The notes beneath the pieces are model-generated. The model worked only from the letters and a program-made list of their open reading frames with translations. It was not told the origin of the DNA and searched no databases. A stretch of DNA of 64,000 bases from Gammaproteobacteria bacterium (GTDB lineage: Bacteria; Pseudomonadota; Gammaproteobacteria; Steroidobacterales; GCA-2729495), in NCBI GenBank assembly GCA_024277915.1, contig JAJRUG010000028.1:1-64000 (forward strand), read 5' to 3'. Position numbers and translations under genes: made by a program. Shown in pieces: positions 33,950 through 41,617 of this stretch. Each line of letters starts with the position of its first letter. The first letter of the stretch is position 1.

Positions 33950-34045
33950 GAAGACGCGTCTGCGACAATCAAAGTCTCCTCGCGAGCTAGGCGCAGACGT
34001 GTCCTCGCCGAGCTCCAAAAGCCCCTCGTAGCAGGGGCTTTTTTG
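33950..34045 (+). ncRNA. Candidate structured small RNA with its own terminator
   Basis: On the plus strand GACGCGTCTGCG (33953-33964) pairs with CGCAGACGTGTC (33992-34003) in a 12-bp stem with one G-U pair, around a 27-nt loop. A few bases later comes a strong intrinsic terminator with six Ts. No plus-strand protein gene exists upstream for over 20 kb, so this terminator has no obvious client except a short RNA. No match to a named RNA family was recognised. Confidence 0.45.
34017..34042 (+). terminator. Intrinsic terminator (bidirectional form)
   Basis: AAAAGCCCCT-CGTAGC-AGGGGCTTTT gives a 10-bp stem and a six-T run on the plus strand (AGGGGCTTTTTTG). The A-run makes it usable on the minus strand too, where it could end the DUF3570 operon, though with only four Ts. 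Confidence 0.8.
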
Positions 34046-34137
34046 TTAAAGGCGTAATTTCGATACCGAAAAGGGCACTCTAAGCCCGGATATTGCCAAA
34101 AATGAGGTATTATTCTCAATATAATCAGATGGTTAAC

Positions 34138-34150
34138 GAGGTCCGACCCC
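34138..34150 (-). repeat. GGGGTCGGACCTC tail repeat, copy 4
   Basis: On the minus strand GGGGTCGGACCTCGTTAACC begins nine bases after the TGA of the DUF3570 gene, in the gene's orientation. In its own frame it reads Gly-Val-Gly-Pro-Arg-stop. No inverted partner is seen nearby. Confidence 0.75.
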
Positions 34151-34159
34151 GTCAGACCG

Positions 34160-35305
34160 TCAGAACCAGAAAGAGAAGAATAGTTGTATGACATCGGCCT
34201 CGAAGTCGTAGAGGGGTTCTTCGCCTACGGGGGTGGTTGCCCGGAGATCACGGAAGTCGTCGTAGCTGAATAGTATTCGCTGATAGCTGAGATTGATTGA
34301 GCCTTTGTCGATGAAATTCCAGCCGTGTTTGATGAATTCGTAACTCGCGGCCAATGTGACCGAGTGGTCTGTGTAGGTGCTCAGTTCCTTGTCACGCGCC
34401 AGAAAATTCTGCGCTTGCTGGAACGGAAAAAGATCACTGTAGAATCCGGCTTTGGTCTGGGTATAAAAACGATAACTGATATCAACGATCCACGGATCTC
34501 CGAAGGTATGCGTATAGCCTATGTCGGCGGTATGTGCAGTGATGTCCCAGGTATCCGTGGAATACCGGTAACTGCCGTGAATAGCGGCCCGGTAAGGGAG
34601 ATGGTACCTCGCCCGGATGGATGCAGCATTGCTGGTTCTGGTACCGGGGTAGATTTCCGGCTCGTAGGCGTATCCCAGCAAATTGCCCGGATCGGAGTCA
34701 ACATACCGTACCGTTCGATACGGATTGTTGAGAAACCCTTCGTCAGTGATTGCCTCGTAATTGAACCCTACGAGAAAATTGCGGGTGATGACCTGTGAGA
34801 TTCCCAGTCGATAGGATCGACGATCAATGTCAGCACGAAAAACATCATCACCCCTGCGGCGTACCTCGTCTGAGCCACGGCCATAGCCCATGGTGATGGT
34901 CGTCAGCCCGGAAAATACTTCCTGGCTGATACCGAAATTCATCGTATTGGCGGTATAGTCATTTTCGTCACTGGTCGTGAAACTGACACTCATGATGGTG
35001 TCATTGTTCAGGTAGTCGACGCCCAGGCTCATCTGGGTGCGCTCTTCCTCGTACTCACTGGCAGTCGTCACGACATCAATCGAAGCACTGCTGATACTGT
35101 CGATATAGTAGTTCGCAGAGACTGATATATTCCCGGTTACCTTCTTGCGCACCAGCAGTGAGGGTCCGTCAATCTGAATACCGCCACCATTATAGTAGTG
35201 GTACAGGGCATCAGCCCGGTCCTCAGGCAGCACGGCAGCTATCGATGCCAGCGAAACCAGGCTAAGACATGTGCTTGACAGTAATTTGTTCAAATGGGTT
35301 TTCAT
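34160..35305 (-). CDS. DUF3570 outer-membrane beta-barrel
   Basis: A 381-residue outer-membrane protein of the DUF3570 family. A signal peptide precedes DRADALYHYYNGGGIQIDGPSL, a family hallmark. Alternating strands follow (VTGNISVSANYYIDSISSAS) and the protein ends in FFSFWF. DUF3570 genes are typically paired with DUF4266 and a TlpA-like thioredoxin, exactly as found here. The substrate or partner is unknown. It is the last gene of a six-gene operon. Confidence 0.88.
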   Translation of the reverse strand: MKTHLNKLLSSTCLSLVSLASIAAVLPEDRADALYHYYNGGGIQIDGPSLLVRKKVTGNISVSANYYIDSISSASIDVVTTASEYEEERTQMSLGVDYLNNDTIMSVSFTTSDENDYTANTMNFGISQEVFSGLTTITMGYGRGSDEVRRRGDDVFRADIDRRSYRLGISQVITRNFLVGFNYEAITDEGFLNNPYRTVRYVDSDPGNLLGYAYEPEIYPGTRTSNAASIRARYHLPYRAAIHGSYRYSTDTWDITAHTADIGYTHTFGDPWIVDISYRFYTQTKAGFYSDLFPFQQAQNFLARDKELSTYTDHSVTLAASYEFIKHGWNFIDKGSINLSYQRILFSYDDFRDLRATTPVGEEPLYDFEADVIQLFFSFWF

Positions 35306-35332
35306 ATTGTCTTGTCTGCCGGGGTACCCTTG

Positions 35333-35560
35333 CTAGTTACAGCCACAACCGCCACCGCCACTACCGGTCGCACCACGGGCACCCTCGCGAGCCTCGTACA
35401 CATGGTCGATATATGCACTTGATACCGGGTTGCGATCAAAGAACATGATCGGGTCAGCCAGACGGTCGCGCTCATAGGGTTTGACCCAGGGCTCTACACT
35501 GCATGCAGTCATCGCCACACAGGTGACCGCGAGCAGAAACCTGAAGAAAATATGACTCAT
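35333..35560 (-). CDS. DUF4266 small lipoprotein
   Basis: A 75-residue lipoprotein with lipobox VAMTACS. The conserved DUF4266 core is WVKPYERDRLADPIM, and the tail is glycine-rich with two Cys (GSGGGGCGCN). The Cys-rich tail may bind metal or be a substrate of the adjacent thioredoxin. Its ATG overlaps the TlpA stop by four bases. Confidence 0.88.
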   Translation of the reverse strand: MSHIFFRFLLAVTCVAMTACSVEPWVKPYERDRLADPIMFFDRNPVSSAYIDHVYEAREGARGATGSGGGGCGCN

Positions 35561-36081
35561 AGCCGCTCTCTGACCAGGGTTCTGATCTGATCCTGGTAGT
35601 CATTCTCGTACCCGGCCTGATAGCCGTAGTGAACAAACCGGACATTCCCCTGCCGGTCGACCAATATCGTGGTCGGCATCGCCTCAACGCCGTACAGGCT
35701 GCTGACTGTTTTATCCATGTCAAAAAGTACCGGGAAGCTCACCGGGGTTTCCTTCAGGAAAGCTTTCGCCTCCTCCGGGCCATCTTCGACATTGACACCT
35801 AGCAACGTCACGCCCAATCGTTCGTAGCGCTGGTATATCTGCTCCAGGAACGGCATTTCTTTCCGGCACGGGGCGCACCATGTGGCCCAGAAATTGATCA
35901 GCACAACCTGACCGCGAAAATCGTTGAGCGAGACCATCTCACCGCTGCGATTCATCAGCGTGAAGTCCGGTGCTGCTTCCATGCGACTGTTACTTGAAGC
36001 AGGGGCAACCAGAATACCTGTGAGCAGTACTCCCAGGAAAACCCTGACAACAATTCGTCCAAAGTAAAGCGTATATTTCAT
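35557..36081 (-). CDS. TlpA/ResA-like thiol-disulfide protein
   Basis: This 174-residue exported thioredoxin has the classic site INFWATWCAPCRKEMP and the cis-Pro motif EAMPTTILVD. Cytochrome maturation (CcmG/ResA-like) or reduction of a partner lipoprotein are both possible. It is co-translated with DUF4266. Unlike the copy at 30782 it keeps the CAPC motif. Confidence 0.9.
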   Translation of the reverse strand: MKYTLYFGRIVVRVFLGVLLTGILVAPASSNSRMEAAPDFTLMNRSGEMVSLNDFRGQVVLINFWATWCAPCRKEMPFLEQIYQRYERLGVTLLGVNVEDGPEEAKAFLKETPVSFPVLFDMDKTVSSLYGVEAMPTTILVDRQGNVRFVHYGYQAGYENDYQDQIRTLVRERL

Positions 36082-36104
36082 AGTCCGCCTCTTATGAAAA
36101 AACT

Positions 36105-36770
36105 CTAGAAAAAGAATGACAAGCCAAAATTGAATTCAATGTTATTCACATTTTTCTTCTCACCAAGCAAATCCGTGCTGAATACCCTGTCGCGTACATC
36201 AAGGTGCACCGCTATCCAGTCGTTTACCAGCACCCGGTAACCGGCACCAAAGTTAATGGTGAAAAACTCATCTCCGGCGAAGCTGGTATTCCCGACCCCA
36301 AGAATAAAATACAGATCACTGCTGGACGCCCAGTTGCTGCCGACAAACACTTCGCCGGGCAACAGGTTGTAACCCAGTGAAATATCGTAGTATTGGAACA
36401 AGCGATCATCATCAGACAAAAGCGGAGCACCGCCGCTAAGCCGCTCAAAGCTGGTTTCCTCTGTATCGGTCCGGCCGTAGCTCGCCTCTACAAAGATCCC
36501 CTCGGTGACGTGGTAGGCAAGGCGCGCGCCGTACACTGCGTTTGAACCGAAATCCTCGACGCTCATGAAACCGCCGAAAATACCAAGCTCAAAGTCCTCG
36601 GTATCAATATCCGCCGCCTTGATTTCCCGGCGGTCAACCCGGGCATCGATCACCGGCTCTTTCTGGTCGGCATCAATATCCACGAGTTTGCTACTGCAAC
36701 CGATTGACGTCGCAGCCAGCGATGCAAGCAGAGTTGCCCTTAGAAGAAAAATGAGAATCCTAGTTTCCAT
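36105..36770 (-). CDS. Outer-membrane beta-barrel lipoprotein (TIGR04565-like)
   Basis: A 221-residue barrel of the OMP_myx type that is common in Myxococcales (TIGR04565-like). A lipobox-like signal (LLASLAATSIGCSS) precedes GIFGGFMSVEDFGSNAVYGA, further strands such as LYFILGVGNTSFAGDEFFTI, and a terminal LSFFF. Barrels of this kind occur as GltA/GltB in the gliding machine. The start lies 31 bp inside the preceding gene. Confidence 0.8.
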   Translation of the reverse strand: METRILIFLLRATLLASLAATSIGCSSKLVDIDADQKEPVIDARVDRREIKAADIDTEDFELGIFGGFMSVEDFGSNAVYGARLAYHVTEGIFVEASYGRTDTEETSFERLSGGAPLLSDDDRLFQYYDISLGYNLLPGEVFVGSNWASSSDLYFILGVGNTSFAGDEFFTINFGAGYRVLVNDWIAVHLDVRDRVFSTDLLGEKKNVNNIEFNFGLSFFF

Positions 36771-37474
36771 TCGTCGACTTCCTCGTTGTCATCCCGACTG
36801 GTAAAAACGACGTAGCTTTTATACTCCGCCCTGAAAACGAAACGCTGGCTCAGATAGGTACGAATACCTGCTCCAACATGGCCAATCTGGTCAGTTCTGT
36901 CTTCTACCTGAACCAGCGTGGCCTTGGGTTCAATACGAATAACACCGGTGCCCAGGGTAAGAAAGGGCATAACCCTCCATTCCGGGAACGGGACGTGAAT
37001 AATATTGGCATTCACCATCCAGCCATTGGAAATATCCCCGGTGATCTGCGAAAACGATAGTTCGGCTGATATATTTGCAGTAAAAGAATAGGCGCCATAG
37101 GTAGAAATGACATTGGCACCTTCGAAGTCGCCTGCCAGTACGCCCATTTCCCAGCGCCTGGTCGTGAAATCATCCTTGCCAGGATCATTGACGTCAGTCG
37201 GCTCACCTGAAGTATCCAGGGTTCTGGTGAGCTGAGAGATACTGACCCACCCTTTCACGCCCCGGGCAGTGCGCACCCGGAACCAGCTGGTGCGGCGCTT
37301 GATAATATCGATTTTCTCACCTTCGTCGACGACATGAAAAATCGGGTATCCCTGACCAGGACCGGTATGCAATTCAATATACGGATCCGCAACGACGGCC
37401 TGATAAAATTCGGTGTTTGCATAAGCCGGGTTGCCAAAACATGCAAAAAGTAAAATAGCGGAAAGAATTCGCAT
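36740..37474 (-). CDS. SH3 domain plus outer-membrane beta-barrel protein
   Basis: A 244-residue exported protein. The signal peptide is followed by a bacterial SH3 domain (ELHTGPGQGYPIFHVVDEGE, then RTARGVKGWVSISQL). A beta-barrel half then ends in FSFFF. SH3b domains bind peptidoglycan or peptides, so it may tie the barrel to the cell wall. It overlaps the next barrel gene by 31 bp, and the two are probably partners. Confidence 0.82.
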   Translation of the reverse strand: MRILSAILLFACFGNPAYANTEFYQAVVADPYIELHTGPGQGYPIFHVVDEGEKIDIIKRRTSWFRVRTARGVKGWVSISQLTRTLDTSGEPTDVNDPGKDDFTTRRWEMGVLAGDFEGANVISTYGAYSFTANISAELSFSQITGDISNGWMVNANIIHVPFPEWRVMPFLTLGTGVIRIEPKATLVQVEDRTDQIGHVGAGIRTYLSQRFVFRAEYKSYVVFTSRDDNEEVDEWKLGFSFFF

Positions 37475-37481
37475 GATTTTC

Positions 37482-40127
37482 CTAGTTCAGCGGCGCGTCA
37501 AAAGGATTGTTGTAGTACTGGCCACCGATATCCAGCCACTCGGAAACCAGTCGTAGCTCTGCCGGAGTGAGATATCCTGTGTGTGAACCACCTGCATCGA
37601 AGCGCGAGAAAAAAGCAGCAGAGGCATTCGCACCGCCCACTGACATTGACGGAGCCACGGGCACCGGAGCTAAAATCGGGTCACCGGTTATCGGATCAAC
37701 ACCCACCTGCACGGCACGATCCACCAATGCACCCATATCGATCTCCTGCTCGTTGTCACCGAACAGGAGTTCACGATAGGATCGGAAATGATCCGCCTGG
37801 TCGGCTGACAGACCATCGGTCAGATCAAGTTGCCCGTCGGGAACCTGTAGCTGGGCCATCAGATCGACGGTGTTGTGGCAGTTCGTGCAAGTATTGTCTG
37901 CCAGCACGGTAATGCCGTCGATATCAAGGGTGACCCGCGGCAATCCCCACAACGGGTGGATGAAAGTTTCGTAGTTGATGACGGTGCGACAGCGGTTTGT
38001 CCACGTGGTGAGACAGGAAACTGCGACCGGTGCCGGCGTATCAAGATCGGAATAGAGATAACTGAAACTTGCATCTTTCTGACGGCCGGCTGCAACCTCA
38101 TCAGTCCAGACATCTTCAAACACCACATCGACACTCGGCTCAATCGCATTGCAGTCAGTAGCGCAGCTAACGCGCATGCGGGTCTCTGCCATGGATTCGC
38201 CAATGTCGGTAAACAATGCCGGCTCCGTGTTGGGAAAAGGTATACCTGTCGTTACAGCACCCTGGTAAACGCTGTCGAAAGCATCCCTGCGGCCATGGGA
38301 AAGCCCGGTAGTACGGTCATGACAACCATCGCACTGCACAACTTCTCCAGGCCTCACCTGCAGCCAGCTCTGGTGACGCGGCGTTATTCTGCGACCGTTC
38401 GCATCCAGAACGCTGATCGCAAGAGCAACATCTGCCGGCACTTTAACGATGACAGAACCATCAGGCTCAATCGGCGCATACCCGATAATCTCTTTCATGC
38501 CCTGGGCATTGCTGCGCCCAAAAGCTGTACCGGCGAAGTCCAGCACATCGCGATCCGGCAGAGATACGGCCTTGATGACACGCAGGAACCGGGCAGGTCT
38601 TTCCGAGGCCAGCGTCTGTGCCGGATCTGCCAGTGTTTCGATGTCAGGGATTGCTGTATCAACACCGTTAATGTCATAGACGCTGCGGATATTCAGCAAG
38701 CCGACCCCTTCCAGTATCAGTTCCGGATCAAGCTCCCCGGTAAATTCCTTGTCAACGATCACCGGGGGAGCCGTACGTGGCTGAGCGGCCACAACATCAG
38801 TAAATAATATCCCCTCTTCAGCCGGGACTACCGGTAACTGCGTATCATCAGACCGGTCATAGATCCAGATTCCGTAAAGCGGATCGGCTTCCAGAGCAGC
38901 CGGGTCTGCCAGACGATCAGGAGTACAGGGCACAATCACTTCATTCTCTACCAGCCGACACTGGCTCCAGGTCACAAACATCCGTCCGGTACCGTCCCAC
39001 AACGGGAATACCGAGCCAAACTTTCCTCCCGGAGAAATCTCGCCATTGGTGCGCACATCATTGATCACAGCAGCAGTCTGGGCCGGGCCAGTCAGCACAC
39101 CGGCATTTGCAACCACTGGTTGAGTATTCTCAACGTAGTTTGGTGTATCAATGAAATTAAGATCGCCACCAAGATCACTGGTAACAAATGGTCGCAGCTC
39201 GACAATGATCTGCCCGTCCGGCATTTCACGAGCCTGAAGAAACTGTATGGTCGCGTTGTCAGTACCTGTGTCGTGACTGTTCTTGCCGTATAGAAGCTCA
39301 AGCTCTGTCCCGTCCGGGTTCATGCGATACAGGTTGATAGCATTGTTGCCCGCCATGTTATCCCAGCGACTGAATACCACCCGGCCGTCGCTCAATACCG
39401 AAGGATCCTGATCGTGACTTTGGTTAAAAGTGACCTGTTTGATCTCACTGCCATCATCATTCATTACATGCAGCTGGAAGCCGAATTCATTGCGATCTTC
39501 GTCTTCGGCGGAAAACTGCGGCTTTCCTTCATCCAGCAAAATTGCCTTGGACTGGCGCTGCCGGGTTGATGAGAAAATAATGCGGCCATCAGGCAGGAAG
39601 TGCGGCGCCAGATCATGCCCCGCCTCGGCAGTAATATCCGGGCTGATGACGCGGCTTAGCTGGTCTGTTTCGATTTCATAGATCCAGATATTCCATGTGG
39701 GCTGATCTTCTTCCTGAGCACCTTCGATAAATTGCGCACGCATCGCGAAAACTATTCGTGCTCCGTCGTAAGAAAACTCGGCATCCTGAACGGCACCGAG
39801 ACCACCGGTCACTGTGCCGGTGATATTTCGTTCCACAGCACTGGGTGAAGCCCTGTCCCGCATAAACAGGTCTGCACCAATATTGAAAGTGATCAGTTCC
39901 CGCGCATCTGACGGTTCAATCACATCCTGGTTGTCTACCGGCAGCGGCTGTTTAACGTATGCGACAGGCATATCAACGACCACTGGATCCGGTTCCTGCC
40001 CACCACCAAGATCAACACCACCATCGCCGCTGCAGCCGGCTGCCAGCAGCACCGCCGCAACTAATAGCAATAGTCGCGTATTGAAAAAGCTTTGTTTCAC
40101 TCGACTGACCCACGTCCATGCAGCCAT
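37482..40127 (-). CDS. HZS-alpha-like di-haem lipoprotein with WD40/PD40-like propeller
   Basis: An 881-residue lipoprotein (lipobox LLLAAGCSG). The first half contains TolB/PD40-like propeller repeats (AEFSYDGARIVFAMR, LPDGRIIFSSTRQ, LSDGRVVFSRWD). The second half resembles the hydrazine-synthase alpha-subunit middle domain. Two CxxCH haem sites appear: CDGCH (near residue 598) and CTNCH (near 746). ATG 40127 has GAGGGG at good spacing and starts the signal; the frame extends to 40217 without support. Hydrazine synthesis is not implied; related proteins are widespread in bacteria without anammox. It heads the operon leading to DUF3570. Confidence 0.75.
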   Translation of the reverse strand: MAAWTWVSRVKQSFFNTRLLLLVAAVLLAAGCSGDGGVDLGGGQEPDPVVVDMPVAYVKQPLPVDNQDVIEPSDARELITFNIGADLFMRDRASPSAVERNITGTVTGGLGAVQDAEFSYDGARIVFAMRAQFIEGAQEEDQPTWNIWIYEIETDQLSRVISPDITAEAGHDLAPHFLPDGRIIFSSTRQRQSKAILLDEGKPQFSAEDEDRNEFGFQLHVMNDDGSEIKQVTFNQSHDQDPSVLSDGRVVFSRWDNMAGNNAINLYRMNPDGTELELLYGKNSHDTGTDNATIQFLQAREMPDGQIIVELRPFVTSDLGGDLNFIDTPNYVENTQPVVANAGVLTGPAQTAAVINDVRTNGEISPGGKFGSVFPLWDGTGRMFVTWSQCRLVENEVIVPCTPDRLADPAALEADPLYGIWIYDRSDDTQLPVVPAEEGILFTDVVAAQPRTAPPVIVDKEFTGELDPELILEGVGLLNIRSVYDINGVDTAIPDIETLADPAQTLASERPARFLRVIKAVSLPDRDVLDFAGTAFGRSNAQGMKEIIGYAPIEPDGSVIVKVPADVALAISVLDANGRRITPRHQSWLQVRPGEVVQCDGCHDRTTGLSHGRRDAFDSVYQGAVTTGIPFPNTEPALFTDIGESMAETRMRVSCATDCNAIEPSVDVVFEDVWTDEVAAGRQKDASFSYLYSDLDTPAPVAVSCLTTWTNRCRTVINYETFIHPLWGLPRVTLDIDGITVLADNTCTNCHNTVDLMAQLQVPDGQLDLTDGLSADQADHFRSYRELLFGDNEQEIDMGALVDRAVQVGVDPITGDPILAPVPVAPSMSVGGANASAAFFSRFDAGGSHTGYLTPAELRLVSEWLDIGGQYYNNPFDAPLN

Positions 40128-40286
40128 AAGAACACCCCTCAGGATTAGATCCGGTAATGCGAGTTTCACCGCTTTTGAACCCGAAAAGCACAGCAACGTA
40201 ACGTAATACAACGACATTTCATTGATCTGTTAACTCCATCACAGAAGGGTTCAGCCGTAGACGCGATAAACGCATCGTGGCAGGAA

Positions 40287-41615
40287 ATGCTTTGGGCAAA
40301 CGGATGGGGATCTATGGCTGGACAGACGCAATCGCGGAGTAAAAATGCCGCTGCATATAGCTTTCTGGGTGATGCAATCATTATTGCCGCACAATTTTTC
40401 AGAAAATCAGCAGCCAGACTGCAGTTTCAACGACATGAGCCAGGACTGCGAAAAACCGCTGACAATCAGCTTGCCGGTGTGCTGTTGCTGGGCATTTGTC
40501 TGTCGCTGACCGGTATTTCCGCAGTCAATGCAGGCGCGCGCGAGCAAGCCAAACGCATTCACGACCGATTGGCGGGTGTTCCCCCGGGCAGCACAGTTTT
40601 GAACGACATGGAAACTGCCATCATCGGAAACGATGCACTGGGTGCTGCGTTTACAGCAATGGACAACAGCGCCTTCTATTCAGTGACCCTGAAAAACTTC
40701 GTGACACCCTGGACAAACGAGGATCAAACAGTGTTTGCGCCTCTGAATGACTACACTGCCACGGTCATCGGCATGGTCCGTGACGATGTGCCATTCAATA
40801 CATTGCTGTCTGCCGACATTCTCTACATCGGTAGTTCCGGGCTGGGACTGCCGGGCTACTCGATGACCAATAACAATCACTATGAAGCAATGGAACAGCA
40901 AGGACTTGATCTGCAAGCCGCGCTGGTGGCAACGACCCAGTCGGCGGTTACTGATCTGGGTGGTGGTGCTTCAGGAATTCTTACCACGCGCGCTGCAGCG
41001 GCTGCATTTTTCATTGCCGGCACCAACAGGGCAATGTTTCGTTTCACCATGCTGAATCATCTTTGTAATGACATGGAACAGGTGAAGGATATCACCCGCA
41101 CACCCGACAGGATCAGACAGGATGTATCGCGCAGCCCGGGGGGTGACAGCAGGATATTCATGAACAACTGTATCGGTTGCCACACCGGCATGGATCCACT
41201 GACCCAGGCGTTCGCTTATTACGATTTTGATGAAGCTGCGGGTCGCATTGTATACACACCAGGACAGGTTCAACCCAAGTACTTCAACAACAGTGAAACT
41301 TTCCCGTACGGATACATCACTCCGGATGACAGCTGGATCAATTATTGGCGTGAAGGCTCCAATGCACTGCTGGGCTGGGATACCACCCGACCCGAGTCGG
41401 GTAGCGGTGCGCAATCAATGGGAGAGGAACTCGCCAACAGCGATGCCTTCGCGCGCTGCCAGGTCAAGAAAGTTTTTCGCGCCGTCTGTTTTCGGGATGC
41501 TGTCGATGGTGCTGATCGTACGCAGATAGACAGCATGACCGCTTCATTCAGGAGCAGCAATTACCGGTTGAAACAGGTGTTTGCCGAGTCTGCCGTCTAT
41601 TGCATGGGGAATTGA
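40287..41615 (+). CDS. Exported c-type haem protein, DUF1588-like
   Basis: The 442-residue frame contains one CxxCH site (NNCIGCHTGMDPLTQAF, near residue 295) in a context like DUF1588/DUF1585 cytochrome-type proteins. An export-like hydrophobic segment (LAGVLLLGICLSLTGISAVNA) lies unusually deep, at residues 63-83. The true start may be the ATG at 40314 or an internal GTG rather than 40287. It is divergent from the HZS-alpha-like gene and starts a three-gene operon. Confidence 0.72.
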   Translation: MLWANGWGSMAGQTQSRSKNAAAYSFLGDAIIIAAQFFRKSAARLQFQRHEPGLRKTADNQLAGVLLLGICLSLTGISAVNAGAREQAKRIHDRLAGVPPGSTVLNDMETAIIGNDALGAAFTAMDNSAFYSVTLKNFVTPWTNEDQTVFAPLNDYTATVIGMVRDDVPFNTLLSADILYIGSSGLGLPGYSMTNNNHYEAMEQQGLDLQAALVATTQSAVTDLGGGASGILTTRAAAAAFFIAGTNRAMFRFTMLNHLCNDMEQVKDITRTPDRIRQDVSRSPGGDSRIFMNNCIGCHTGMDPLTQAFAYYDFDEAAGRIVYTPGQVQPKYFNNSETFPYGYITPDDSWINYWREGSNALLGWDTTRPESGSGAQSMGEELANSDAFARCQVKKVFRAVCFRDAVDGADRTQIDSMTASFRSSNYRLKQVFAESAVYCMGN

Positions 41616-41617
41616 TA

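Noticed and set aside
37482-40127. Anammox hydrazine synthase
   Set aside because: Only the alpha-subunit-like domain is present, fused to a propeller; no beta/gamma subunits or other anammox genes, and the genome context is gammaproteobacterial.
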